Of a stretch of DNA of 64,000 nucleotides, positions 25,746-34,411 are shown piece by piece. The first letter of the stretch is position 1. The number at the start of each line of letters is the position of its first letter. A program made the position numbers and the translations under genes. The notes beneath the pieces are model-generated. The model had not been told where the DNA came from, ran no database searches, and saw nothing but the letters and a program-made list of their open reading frames with translations. Source of the DNA: Neolewinella antarctica (GTDB lineage Bacteria > Bacteroidota > Bacteroidia > Chitinophagales > Saprospiraceae); the NCBI RefSeq assembly GCF_011927835.1, contig NZ_JAATJH010000001.1:573104-637103 (forward strand), read 5' to 3'.

Positions 25746-27730
25746 TATTTGGCTTTTTTTAGAACGATGGTCGTTTCCTGCATCTCGATAATTTTGACAA
25801 ACATTTCCCGGAGGACCTCATATTCGTCGGGCTGGAAAAGCGTCCGTAGCATCTTGACGGTCATGTTGACGGACACGTGACCCGCCCCGTCGTCCGCGGT
25901 GGTGAACAGGCAGCTGATCGATTCGTCTTCGGAGGTGATGCGGGTGGAGACGGGTAATTCCTCAACGGCGTATCCTTCCGGGATGGTGATGTTGCTAACG
26001 TAGCGCTTCAACCAGGGGTAAGCGAAATCAACCGGATAAAGTCGCCGGTCCGTGTCTTTCAGTTCGCCGTCCAGCATGGTCATTAGCACGGGCTGGAGGT
26101 AGAGGTAATCATTTAAAGACTCCCCGATGGGCACACTCATTTTCAGGGTAAAGTTGAGGGCACCGTTTTTCTTGTCTTCGTCCCGGAGGCTGCGATTTAC
26201 GACCGCGGCTTCGGAAAATCGGTTGATGATTTCGGAAGCGACGGGAAATTCGTCCTCCTCCTCCAATCCTTCGATCGCGGCGCGGCCTTCGTAAGCGAAG
26301 TAACTCTCCAGGCGGGAGGTGATGTCGACGTCGGCCAGTCCGTCATCACCAATAATCATATTTGCGACGACCGTTTGCGTAGCGGGTGGCACGGTGAGAT
26401 CGACCCAGTGGGGATTTCCTTTCTCGATGACCATGGCGTGGTGGTTGAGCGCAACCGCGCGGGGGAGGCCGACGGGGCGAAAGCCGTCGTTGGGGTCGAT
26501 GAAGGTCTCCACGCCATCGAGTTGCGCAACGATTATGACGTGTTGGAACTGACTCATAATTGGGTACACCTGGATGGGGCTGCCGTTGCCCCGGAGCGCA
26601 ACCAGCGCTGGTTGCGCCTCGATGTCGGCACGGTTGAGTAGGGCCAGTAACGTCAGGGAAAGCTCACCGCTGTCGCCACTTCCAGCGGCAAATACCTTGT
26701 TTGGGGTGTTGTCGCACGTGTAATCGTAGTCTCCGTCCCACGCGACCTTAGCGGTTACGAAGTCGTAAAGTGCTTCAGCCTTTTCTCGTTCTGTCGTTAG
26801 CCCGGCTACTTTCATGGCGGCTTCCTTCCACACCGCATTCGATAGGGACTTACTCCGGTAAGCTTTTCCGAAGGTGGGCCAATCGTGCATGTCGCTAGCC
26901 GTTTCGGGCCAGTCGGAAAACACCTTTTCAATCCGCCCGTCGGGGAAGCGGTAAATCTGGAGCTGGTAGCGAATGTGGGGCACGAAATCCTTAAAATTAT
27001 TTACGTAAGGTTGGTGCTGGTAGGCGGGCACGTCATAATAGGCCTGCGTAGTTTCGTGCAACCGTTGGCGGATATTCCGGTAGGCGCTGGCGTTAATCGA
27101 AGCGCCGTCACGGTCTTTTTCCTTTTTGACGGTAAAATTCGTAGCGTTGCCCAGATTGACGTACTGCAGGAAGTCAGGAATGATGGATGTGTATTCAGTA
27201 TACCGAATGGGAATATCAGATTGAAAGTAGAAGGCCGGCGGGACGGTGACGTACTTGTCCGTCAACTGGTACCGATACTCGATGATGGCACCTTCGGCCA
27301 CCTGAGGGAAGGTAAACTTCACGACGCGTCGATCGTCATCGAGCTTTTCTTCGATGATGTCAGCATTCTTGAGCACGATGACTCCGCCCCCCGGTGGGTG
27401 AACGGCTGCCTCCACCTGCTTGATGTCTTGGTGTTCCGACCAGTAAATGAGTTCGACGTCGGCCCGGTCGAAACTACTTTCGCGAATTAATTTGGTACGC
27501 CGGTGGACGCGGCGAATCATCTGCAAGCTTTCGCCCCTCTGGAACTCGACTTCTTCGCGATCGAAAAGAAAATATGCGTCGGCGGCGGAGTCCCTACCGG
27601 TGGGGAGTAACTCCATTTCACCCGGTGCGAGGCGGCCAAATTCGACTTCCAGGGGTTCGCGTGATTGAGCAAAAAGGGCTTGGGGGCAGAGCAGGAACAA
27701 GCCCGCGCAAAGCAGCAAAGATATTTTCAT
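25745..27730 (-). CDS. Secreted DUF3857/transglutaminase-like protein with Cys-to-Ser change
   Basis: A 661-residue paralogue of the next gene in the operon, with signal peptide (MKISLLLCAGLFLLCPQ, cleavage near LFAQ), an N-terminal DUF3857 domain and a transglutaminase-like domain at about 300-430. The position of the catalytic Cys (usually G-x-C-x-x-L) is held by Ser354 in GDSGELSLTLL, while His397 (FQHVIIV) and Asp (FIDPNDG) are kept. It may therefore be catalytically dead, or use Ser as nucleophile. The two genes overlap by one base (TAATG), so they are probably made together and could form an active/inactive pair. A TATCTTTA element lies 32 bases upstream. Confidence 0.85.
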   Translation of the reverse strand: MKISLLLCAGLFLLCPQALFAQSREPLEVEFGRLAPGEMELLPTGRDSAADAYFLFDREEVEFQRGESLQMIRRVHRRTKLIRESSFDRADVELIYWSEHQDIKQVEAAVHPPGGGVIVLKNADIIEEKLDDDRRVVKFTFPQVAEGAIIEYRYQLTDKYVTVPPAFYFQSDIPIRYTEYTSIIPDFLQYVNLGNATNFTVKKEKDRDGASINASAYRNIRQRLHETTQAYYDVPAYQHQPYVNNFKDFVPHIRYQLQIYRFPDGRIEKVFSDWPETASDMHDWPTFGKAYRSKSLSNAVWKEAAMKVAGLTTEREKAEALYDFVTAKVAWDGDYDYTCDNTPNKVFAAGSGDSGELSLTLLALLNRADIEAQPALVALRGNGSPIQVYPIMSQFQHVIIVAQLDGVETFIDPNDGFRPVGLPRAVALNHHAMVIEKGNPHWVDLTVPPATQTVVANMIIGDDGLADVDITSRLESYFAYEGRAAIEGLEEEDEFPVASEIINRFSEAAVVNRSLRDEDKKNGALNFTLKMSVPIGESLNDYLYLQPVLMTMLDGELKDTDRRLYPVDFAYPWLKRYVSNITIPEGYAVEELPVSTRITSEDESISCLFTTADDGAGHVSVNMTVKMLRTLFQPDEYEVLREMFVKIIEMQETTIVLKKAK

Positions 27731-27761
27731 CAGAGGTGTAAAGTGTAACTAGGGAAGACCC

Positions 27762-27769
27762 TAAAGATA
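27762..27769 (-). promoter_or_regulatory. -7-like element (TATCTTTA) of the transglutaminase-like operon
   Basis: Minus-strand TATCTTTA, last base off consensus, 31 bases before the ATG at 27730. Confidence 0.4.
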
Positions 27770-27854
27770 GAACGCAGGCTTGAAAAGCGACATACGTACG
27801 CACCACCTTTAAGAGTTTGACGCTAAAATATTTTGCGCTTCACCCAGTGACCCC

Positions 27855-27871
27855 GCACCGGCGACCGCGCC
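27855..27871 (+). repeat. Dispersed GC-rich repeat copy, intergenic
   Basis: GCACCGGCGACCGCGCC, one mismatch from the commonest core, lying between two leftward genes. Confidence 0.6.
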
Positions 27872-27904
27872 CTATTCCGCAAACCCTTTACGCCGGCTTC
27901 TTTC

Positions 27905-29212
27905 TTACTTCACCGCTACGTAGTGATCGTCTAATTTACGTTCCTGCGGGTCGCGGAGCTTACCGACGGACTTGGCCACCAGCATCGCCACCGTCGCGTC
28001 ACCCGTGACGTTGGCTACCGTCCGGCACATATCCAACGGCCGGTCGACCGCAAAAATCAGCGCCAGGCCCGCTTCCGGAATACCCGCCTGACCGAGGACG
28101 ATCACCAGCATCACCATACCCGCCCCGGGCACGGCCGCCGAGCCGATGGAGGCCGCCAGGGCCGTCGTGATGATGCCCAGCTGAGCCCCCAGACTTAATT
28201 CCATACCGTACGCCTGGGCGATGAATACCGCCGCTACCGCCTGGTAGAGACTCGTACCGTCCATATTGATCGTCGCCCCGATGGGTAGCACAAAGCTGGT
28301 CACTTCTTCGTCGACGCCGAGGTGCTCCTCGACCCGCTCCATCGTCACCGGCAAGGTGGCCGCGCTCGAACTGGTCGAAAACGCCAGCAGCTGGGCGGGG
28401 CTGATGCCCGCAAAAAAAGACGTGATGCTGCGGCCAGTAAATATTTTGACGAGGGACGGATAGATGACGAAAATCATTAGCCCCAGGCCCGCCAGCACGC
28501 AGAGTGAATACAGTAACAAGGCTACGAAAAGGTCCTTACTCGGCGCTTCCACAACGAGGGCGGCGAGCAAGGCGAACACTCCGTAGGGTGCGGCGAGCAT
28601 AATCAGGTCGATCAATTTCAGGACGACTTCGTTCACGCCGTCGAAGAAGTCTTTGACCGGCTGTGCTTTCTTCGGGTCGATCAGAATGAGGCCGACCCCG
28701 AAGCAGATGACGAAAAATATCACCTGCAACATGTTTCCGTTGCTCGACGCCGCGCCGACGATATTATCCGGGACGATGTCCACCAGGGCTTGTAACGGCC
28801 CCGCCTCCCGTTGGGATTGAGCGTCCAGGATTCGCGCGCCGGCGTCCTCGGCGAAGTCATTCAATAGCGAGTCCCGGGTACTTTCGTCGAGTCCTTTTCC
28901 GGGTCCGATTAAATTCACGATGCCCAAACCAATCACGATGGCGACAATCGTCGTAAGGACGTAAATCCCCACCGTCCGCCCGCCCATTGCGGACAGCTTG
29001 GAAATATCTTTCAGGTCGGTGATTCCCTTGATCAGACTCGCCACGATCAACGGAATGGCGATCAACTTAAGGCTATTGATAAAAATCGTTCCGAAAGGCT
29101 TGATCCAATCCTGCACGAACTCCCCCCAGGCCAGCTCATTGGCTAATACACCAAACGCGATGCCGGCCGCCATGCCGATGAGGATCTTCCAGTGGAGCGC
29201 TAATTCTTTCAT
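27905..29212 (-). CDS. Dicarboxylate/amino acid:cation symporter (GltP/DctA family)
   Basis: A 435-residue inner-membrane transporter of the DAACS family. The two hairpin regions and binding motifs are visible: the serine-rich FSTSSSAATLPVTM in HP1, GATINMDGTSLYQAVAAVF in TM7 (the NMDGT sodium site) and a conserved TM8 ending VDRPLDMCRTVANVTGD, with Asp, Arg and Asn residues that bind the substrate carboxylates. It imports glutamate, aspartate or C4-dicarboxylates with sodium or protons. Arg in the TM8 motif fits aspartate/glutamate transport, but specificity is not certain. A TATCTTTC element sits four bases before the ATG. Confidence 0.93.
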   Translation of the reverse strand: MKELALHWKILIGMAAGIAFGVLANELAWGEFVQDWIKPFGTIFINSLKLIAIPLIVASLIKGITDLKDISKLSAMGGRTVGIYVLTTIVAIVIGLGIVNLIGPGKGLDESTRDSLLNDFAEDAGARILDAQSQREAGPLQALVDIVPDNIVGAASSNGNMLQVIFFVICFGVGLILIDPKKAQPVKDFFDGVNEVVLKLIDLIMLAAPYGVFALLAALVVEAPSKDLFVALLLYSLCVLAGLGLMIFVIYPSLVKIFTGRSITSFFAGISPAQLLAFSTSSSAATLPVTMERVEEHLGVDEEVTSFVLPIGATINMDGTSLYQAVAAVFIAQAYGMELSLGAQLGIITTALAASIGSAAVPGAGMVMLVIVLGQAGIPEAGLALIFAVDRPLDMCRTVANVTGDATVAMLVAKSVGKLRDPQERKLDDHYVAVK

Positions 29213-29216
29213 TGCG

Positions 29217-29224
29217 GAAAGATA
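29217..29224 (-). promoter_or_regulatory. -7-like element (TATCTTTC) four bases from the ATG
   Basis: Minus-strand TATCTTTC then CGCA then ATG at 29212. The spacing equals that at the helicase and lipoprotein genes. Confidence 0.5.
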
Positions 29225-29230
29225 GGTTTT

Positions 29231-29377
29231 TAGGCGGTAGGCTGGTAGGAAGATTAGGTGGTAGGCGGTAGGCGGTAGGCTGGTAGGCGGTAGGCTATTT
29301 ATTTTAATGACTTGTTGTAAAAGCCTACTGCCTACTACTCCTACTGCCTAACCTTCCTACCGCCTACTATTCCTAAC
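29231..29377. repeat. Inverted arrays of a TAGGCGG heptamer, hairpin-forming
   Basis: From 29231 to 29295 the plus strand is built of units such as TAGGCGG and TAGGCTGG. From 29321 to 29377 the complementary CCGCCTA-type units appear in inverted order. The arms can fold on each other around an AT-rich loop (about 29296-29320). The right arm overlaps the last codon of the SDR gene, so the structure may end that transcript. Confidence 0.75.
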
Positions 29378-30188
29378 ACTTCGGGAGTTCTTGCTGAATT
29401 TTCTCAATCGTATAGGGGCTCGGTCCGTAGGCCGTCCAGCCGCCGTCGATGAGGAGCGTTTGGCCGGTGACGTGGCGGGAGAGGGGGCTGAGGAAGAAGG
29501 AGACGGCGTGGGCGACATCTTCCGTCGTGCCGACGCGGCCATTGGGGTTGAGGACCGCCCAGGTGCCGGCGTAATCCGCTACCTCAGCCGCGGTTCTTTC
29601 GGTGAGGGTCGCGCCTGGAGAAACGCAGTTGATGCTGATGCCGAGGGGGCCGAGGGGAATGACGAGTTGCTTAGCCAGCATCGAGATACCGGCCTTGCTC
29701 ATTCCGTAAGCGGCCAGGTTCCGGTAGGCGCGTTCGCCGACGTTACTGCCGATAAGGACGATGTTACCGGGGTTGCCGTTGTCGCGCATCTTGGCGGCGG
29801 CGGCCTGGGCGAGAAAGTACGTGCCCCGGAGGTTGAGGTCGATGACCTTTTGAAAGTTGTCGGGCGTGAAGTCGAAGAAGTCACCGAACTCGGTCAGGCC
29901 GGCGTTGGCGACGACCATTTCTAGCTGGCTGTTTTCGATGGCGTCCGCGTAATCGACCAGCGAGCGGATAAAAGTTACGTCACCGGCGTCACCGGACATT
30001 CCGTAAGCCAGGTTTTTCTGGTTTCCGTCGTTCAGGGTAGCGACGGCGCGCTCGGTTGCTTCCGGACTGATGTCGTTGAGGACAACGTCAGCTCCTTCCG
30101 CGATCAGCTCTTTGGCAATGGCGAAACCGATGCCTTCTCCGGCACCGGTGATGATGGCGGTTTTGCCGACGTAAGGTTGGGTATTCAT
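29373..30188 (-). CDS. Short-chain dehydrogenase/reductase
   Basis: A 271-residue classical SDR oxidoreductase. The cofactor motif is TGAGEGIGFAIA near residue 15, with an Asp (LNDIS) at the end of the second strand that favours NAD(H). NAGLT follows, and the catalytic Tyr161-x3-Lys165 (YGMSKAG) is intact. The SPGAT and VTGQTLLIDGGW motifs near the end are typical of FabG-like and sugar-dehydrogenase-like SDRs. The substrate is unknown. A nested dyad structure (30208-30258) lies just upstream of the start. Confidence 0.9.
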   Translation of the reverse strand: MNTQPYVGKTAIITGAGEGIGFAIAKELIAEGADVVLNDISPEATERAVATLNDGNQKNLAYGMSGDAGDVTFIRSLVDYADAIENSQLEMVVANAGLTEFGDFFDFTPDNFQKVIDLNLRGTYFLAQAAAAKMRDNGNPGNIVLIGSNVGERAYRNLAAYGMSKAGISMLAKQLVIPLGPLGISINCVSPGATLTERTAAEVADYAGTWAVLNPNGRVGTTEDVAHAVSFFLSPLSRHVTGQTLLIDGGWTAYGPSPYTIEKIQQELPKC

Positions 30189-30207
30189 ATAAGATCAGTA
30201 TTTCAGG

Positions 30208-30258
30208 GCGGGGGTCTGGTACGATAACTTCACGAAAAATTTCGTGAGCCGACCCCGC
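30208..30258. promoter_or_regulatory. Nested dyad between divergent SDR and thyA genes
   Basis: The outer arms GGGGTC (30211-30216) and GACCCC (30251-30256) enclose a near-perfect operator-like dyad, TCACGAAA-AA-TTTCGTGA (30230-30247). It begins 20 bases upstream of the SDR start codon. It could be a repressor operator or an RNA structure in the SDR leader. The position between divergent genes makes a terminator role unlikely. Confidence 0.45.
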
Positions 30259-30372
30259 TGAGCCAGGACAAGGGTAAGGAGTAAGACTGATTTTGGTTGC
30301 GTACACGGGCCGCGCAGGAAAATCGATTTTGAATTTACTTCGACCGCAGTGTACCTACCCGGGCTTTATCCC

Positions 30373-30380
30373 TAATTTTG
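30373..30380 (+). promoter_or_regulatory. -7 promoter element (TAATTTTG) of thyA
   Basis: A perfect TAnnTTTG match, 80 bases before the thyA ATG at 30461; the leader would be about 75 bases. Confidence 0.5.
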
Positions 30381-30460
30381 CGGCGAGCTGACTACTGGCT
30401 CAAGGCCGGCATCCTGCGCGCGGGGTGGGCAATCCGCCATTAACAACCAATCTTCCCTCC

Positions 30461-31366
30461 ATGAAAACGTACCTCGACCTAATGCGCCACATTTTAGCCG
30501 ACGGCACGGAGAAGGGCGACCGGACGGGCACCGGCACCCGGTCCGTATTCGGCTACCAGATGCGGTACGACCTGCAAAAGGGATTCCCGATGTTGACCAC
30601 CAAGCGGGTGCACTGGAAGAGCGTCGTGCACGAGTTGCTGTGGTTCGTGCGGGGAGATACCAACTTGCGTTATCTAGTTAAGAGCGGCGTTCGTATCTGG
30701 AACGAGTGGCCGTTTCAGTATTATCTAGGGAAAAATGGTCTGACGGAGAAGTTCCCTAAATACAGTCCGGAATGGAAAGCGGAGATGAAGTCATTCGTGG
30801 AACGCATTATCAACGATGATGAATTTGCTGGCAAGTGGGGCGACCTCGGCCCGGTGTACGGTAAGCAGTGGCGTAATTTCAACGGCGTCGACCAACTCGC
30901 CGGCGTGATCGACTCCCTGAAGAATAACCCCGACAGCCGCCGCCACATCGTCACGGCCTGGAACCCGGAGGACATCCCCGAGATGGCCAAGGCCGGACTG
31001 CCGCCGTGCCACACGCTGTTCCAGTTCTACGTAGCGGATGGTAAGCTGAGTTGCCAGTTGTACCAGCGCTCGGCGGACGTCTTTCTCGGCGTCCCCTTCA
31101 ATATCGCTACTTACGCGCTGCTCGTCCATTTAGTAGCTAGGGAATGCGGTTATGGGGTCGGTGATTTCGTGCACACCCTCGGTGACGCGCATTTGTACAG
31201 CAACCACATGAACCAGGTACAAGAGCAACTGAGTCGCCAGCCCGGTAAGCTACCTAAGCTGGAAATTACCCCCGACGCACCGGGAATATTTGAGATCGGG
31301 TACGAAGACATTACGCTGCTCGATTACGACCCCATGCCCTCCATCAAAGCGCCCGTAGCGGTCTGA
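30461..31366 (+). CDS. thyA: Thymidylate synthase
   Basis: A 301-residue ThyA that methylates dUMP to dTMP using methylenetetrahydrofolate. It shows the expected [13 protein letters not shown] (phosphate-binding Arg), [26 protein letters not shown] with the catalytic Cys183, [19 protein letters not shown], and the terminal [14 protein letters not shown] region. The length is slightly above the 264-residue E. coli enzyme because of an insert around 85-115, as in other longer ThyA forms. An upstream GTG start at 30425 would add 12 residues; the ATG at 30461 aligns with the family N-terminus. The cysteine-cluster gene follows three bases after the stop. Confidence 0.96.
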   Translation: MKTYLDLMRHILADGTEKGDRTGTGTRSVFGYQMRYDLQKGFPMLTTKRVHWKSVVHELLWFVRGDTNLRYLVKSGVRIWNEWPFQYYLGKNGLTEKFPKYSPEWKAEMKSFVERIINDDEFAGKWGDLGPVYGKQWRNFNGVDQLAGVIDSLKNNPDSRRHIVTAWNPEDIPEMAKAGLPPCHTLFQFYVADGKLSCQLYQRSADVFLGVPFNIATYALLVHLVARECGYGVGDFVHTLGDAHLYSNHMNQVQEQLSRQPGKLPKLEITPDAPGIFEIGYEDITLLDYDPMPSIKAPVAV

Positions 31367-31369
31367 TCC

Positions 31370-31852
31370 ATGATTAATCTACCCCAACACCGGCAGCGCG
31401 CGCTCCAGGAAAAGAAGGCCAACAAGAAGTTTTTCTCCAAGCTCAAAGCCCGGCCACCGCGCGATTTGGACGAGCAGTTTCACGAGCTCCACGAGGAAGT
31501 CTTTCGGGAGGTAGACTGTCTCGAGTGCGCGAACTGCTGCAAGACGACCAGCCCGATCTTCCGCGACGTAGACATCACCCGATTAGCCTTGCACCTGCGA
31601 CAGCGCCCCGCTGACCTCGTCGAGCAACACCTGCACCTCGATGGTGACGGCGATTACGTCCTCAACACCGCCCCCTGCCCTTTTCTCGGCCCGGATAATT
31701 ACTGTTCGGTGTACCCCGCCCGCCCGAAAGCCTGCCGGGAATACCCCCACACGGATCGGAAGAATATGCTGCAAATTTTGCCGCTGACCCTACGGAACAC
31801 GATCGTCTGCCCGGCCGTAGCGGAGATTGTACGGAGATTGAGGGACGTCTGA
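31370..31852 (+). CDS. YkgJ family cysteine-cluster protein
   Basis: A 160-residue protein with the YkgJ/UPF0153 cysteine pattern: CLECANCC, then CPFLG, CSVYPARPKACREYPH, and a last Cys in VCPA. The cysteines are thought to bind zinc or an iron-sulfur cluster; the biochemical role is not established. It starts three bases after thyA and is presumably co-transcribed, which gives no clear functional link. Confidence 0.88.
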   Translation: MINLPQHRQRALQEKKANKKFFSKLKARPPRDLDEQFHELHEEVFREVDCLECANCCKTTSPIFRDVDITRLALHLRQRPADLVEQHLHLDGDGDYVLNTAPCPFLGPDNYCSVYPARPKACREYPHTDRKNMLQILPLTLRNTIVCPAVAEIVRRLRDV

Positions 31853-31874
31853 ACTGATCATCAACAGGCCGGAG

Positions 31875-31905
31875 CTTATCCTTATTAAGATTAATTCAAG
31901 ATAAG
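31875..31905. promoter_or_regulatory. AT-rich imperfect dyad upstream of the iron-uptake operon
   Basis: CTTATC (31875-31880) and GATAAG (31900-31905) flank CTTATTAAGATTAATTCAAG, itself partly self-complementary. The dyad lies 80 bases before the DUF4856 start in otherwise GC-rich DNA. Given the iron-related genes that follow, it is a candidate Fur-type operator, but I know of no established Fur box for this group. Confidence 0.3.
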
Positions 31906-31985
31906 ACCCCATTTGCTTGTCAAAGTCAGCTTCCATTCCGACATTTGCACTATCTGGATTGAATACAGATAATAAAAATGCCCCG

Positions 31986-33215
31986 ATGAAGACCGTAGTA
32001 CACTTCCTGCTAGCCCTGCTTCTACTCATTCCTTTCACCTCCTGTGAAGACGATGACGATGTTATGGACCAGTCCATCGCCGTACCCGAGACCTATTCTT
32101 TCTCCCGTGAGGGTGTCTCTACGGTAAGCTTTACGGGGCAGTCCGAAAGAATCGCCATGGCCGGAGAATTGCTTACCGCCATGAGCGACCCCAGTAAATC
32201 ATTGGATGACCTAAATAACATGTTCCGTAACCCCGAAGGAGTCGATCCCTTCAGTAGCCCGGCGCTCAACGCCAGCACCAAATCCTTACGCAGCAAAGTG
32301 GCCGCCAGTGCAGATCTTTTCGCTACAAATAGTGGCGCCGCTGCGGGCATTCGCACCACTTTCGATGATTACTTAGCCAACCAAGTAAATAAGGTATTTC
32401 CCGCCTGGAGCCAGCTGGCCGAGCGCGGTCGCCCCGGCCAGTTAGCGGATGGCAGCAGCACGCGCTACGTAAGTGAAGATGGCTACGAATACAATCAGCT
32501 ATTCGCTAAGGCGCTCATTGGTGCGTTGATGTACGATCAATTAGTAAATAACTACCTCAGCCCGACCGTGCTCGATGCGGGTACGAACCGCGCCGACAAC
32601 ACGGCCGGTACGCCACTTGAAGGGAAGCCCTACACCGACATGGAGCACAAGTGGGACGAAGCGTTCGGCTACCTATTCGGTGCTTCCGCTTCCCCGGAAA
32701 AGCCTCTAACGGATCTCGGTGAGGTTGACGGTTTCCTCAATGAATACCTGGAGCGCGTGGATGGTGACACGGACTACACGGGCACCGCCGAGGCTACGGA
32801 AAAAGCTTTTCGTGCCGGTCGCGCCGCCATCGTTGCCGGAGATTACGAGGAGCGCGACGCGCAGGCCGACGTTATCAAAGACAACCTGACCAAGGTGCTC
32901 GCAGTCCGCGCGATCTTCTACCTGATGCAGGGTAAAGCGGGCCTGGAAGCTACCCCGGTAGATCACGGAGCTGCTTTTCACGATTTGAGCGAAGGGTACG
33001 GGTTTATCTATTCGCTGCGCTTCACACCCAGCACCGTGGGTTATACCGAAGCGGCAAGACTGAGCGATAGCTACCTCTCGTCACTGACCGTATTATCCGA
33101 GCTAGACAACTCAACGAACAGAGGTTTCTGGGACGTAGCCCCCGCTGAATTAGAGACGATTGCAACGGCAATTGCCGATCAGTACGGTCTCGTCTTAGCG
33201 GAAGCAGCCAACTAG
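31986..33215 (+). CDS. DUF4856 lipoprotein, probable iron-regulated surface protein
   Basis: A 409-residue lipoprotein (MKTVVHFLLALLLL, lipobox TSC with Cys20, then EDDDD). The mature part is helical, with family-typical stretches: PETYSFSREGVSTVSFTGQ, MEHKWDEAFGYLFG and GFIYSLRFT. DUF4856 proteins are Bacteroidota lipoproteins usually found before an imelysin gene, and they resemble the imelysin/EfeO fold family associated with iron. The in-frame start at 31917 would put the signal peptide 23 residues inside, so 31986 is used. It is first in a run of four same-strand genes through the TonB-dependent receptor at 35769-38405. Confidence 0.8.
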   Translation: MKTVVHFLLALLLLIPFTSCEDDDDVMDQSIAVPETYSFSREGVSTVSFTGQSERIAMAGELLTAMSDPSKSLDDLNNMFRNPEGVDPFSSPALNASTKSLRSKVAASADLFATNSGAAAGIRTTFDDYLANQVNKVFPAWSQLAERGRPGQLADGSSTRYVSEDGYEYNQLFAKALIGALMYDQLVNNYLSPTVLDAGTNRADNTAGTPLEGKPYTDMEHKWDEAFGYLFGASASPEKPLTDLGEVDGFLNEYLERVDGDTDYTGTAEATEKAFRAGRAAIVAGDYEERDAQADVIKDNLTKVLAVRAIFYLMQGKAGLEATPVDHGAAFHDLSEGYGFIYSLRFTPSTVGYTEAARLSDSYLSSLTVLSELDNSTNRGFWDVAPAELETIATAIADQYGLVLAEAAN

Positions 33216-33270
33216 ACCGCTCCCCCCCCCGTAATTACCGTCAAAATTAGCGCCTTTAAATTCTTCCCTG

Positions 33271-34335
33271 ATGTCAAGAGTATTTTTGTTTCTATCTATT
33301 CTCTTTCTCGCAAGCTCGTGTAATCCGGATGATAATGATGACGACCAAATCGTCAGCAATAACTTCGACCGCTCCGAAATGCTGACGGGTTGGGTTGATG
33401 ACGTGATTATTCCCAGCTACGGGGCTAGCCGGGCACCTTTGACTAAGCTTCTCACGAGTCTGCAATCACTGGAAAGTGAAGGGAACGACGCAAATCTCGA
33501 GCAAGCTCGTACTGAGTTTGACGCAGCTTACTTAGCGTGGCAACGGCAAGCTCCATTTTTGCTAGCCGAAGCGGAGGCCGTTCGCCTACGCCGTCAGTCG
33601 AACACCTACCCGGCGGACGTGAAGCAGATACAAGAAAATATCGCGACCGAAGCTAACCTCGCGTTGCCTTCCATGATCGCCGCTCAGGGCTTCCCCGCCC
33701 TCGAATACCTACTTTTTGGTACGGATGAAACGGGTGTTCCGGTGGCGAATAACGGCAAAGCAATAACTTACTCCGTACGCCTTGTCGATCGGATGCTTGA
33801 GCTACAGAATGCAGTTTCCGAACAGGTGAAGGAAGGCCGGAGTGCCTACATTGCCAACGATGGCAACAGCGCCACGGCCAGCATTGACCGCACGGTAAAC
33901 GACTACATTTTTTACTACGAAAAGTCATTACGGGCGGGTAAAGTCGGCATCCCCGCCGGGGTTTTCAGTGATGATCCGCTGGCGGACCGGGTCGAGGGCC
34001 GCTACCGGGGCAATTCGAAGGCGCTCTTTTTAGCTGCGCTGGAGGCTACCGAAACCTTCTTTAATCGTGATGGGCTGGCCGATTATTTGGACGCCGTCCA
34101 ATCGACCGGAGCTACCGAGCGGGAACCCTTGAGTGCCTCGATTGCCCAGCAATTTCTAACGATAAAAGCAGCGGCACAAACACTGGACGATGATTTTGGT
34201 CAGCAGGTCCTAACGGATAACGGTCAAATGCTTGCCCTGTACGATGAGTTGCAGAAGCTAACGATTTTGCTAAAAGTCGATATGTTACAGGCATTGAGTA
34301 TCAACGTGGACTACGTTGACGCGGATGGGGACTGA
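33271..34335 (+). CDS. Imelysin family lipoprotein
   Basis: A 354-residue lipoprotein (lipobox ASSC, Cys17, followed by NPDDNDDD) of the imelysin/M75 family of helical-bundle proteins tied to iron acquisition. The signature GxHxxE is altered: GFPALE at 140-145 has Pro142 in place of His but keeps Glu145, as in several non-peptidase imelysins. FDAAYLAWQ, SNTYPAD and KSLRAGKVGIPAG are other family marks. It probably binds an iron species or an iron-carrying ligand at the cell surface and works with the receptor encoded two genes downstream; this is inference from context. Confidence 0.85.
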   Translation: MSRVFLFLSILFLASSCNPDDNDDDQIVSNNFDRSEMLTGWVDDVIIPSYGASRAPLTKLLTSLQSLESEGNDANLEQARTEFDAAYLAWQRQAPFLLAEAEAVRLRRQSNTYPADVKQIQENIATEANLALPSMIAAQGFPALEYLLFGTDETGVPVANNGKAITYSVRLVDRMLELQNAVSEQVKEGRSAYIANDGNSATASIDRTVNDYIFYYEKSLRAGKVGIPAGVFSDDPLADRVEGRYRGNSKALFLAALEATETFFNRDGLADYLDAVQSTGATEREPLSASIAQQFLTIKAAAQTLDDDFGQQVLTDNGQMLALYDELQKLTILLKVDMLQALSINVDYVDADGD

Positions 34336-34411
34336 TCGCAATCCGCGGTAAACATCACTTCAGCCAGGAAAATTTAATTTAGCTAACATCGATTCCAGCA
34401 CGAGTTCACCG

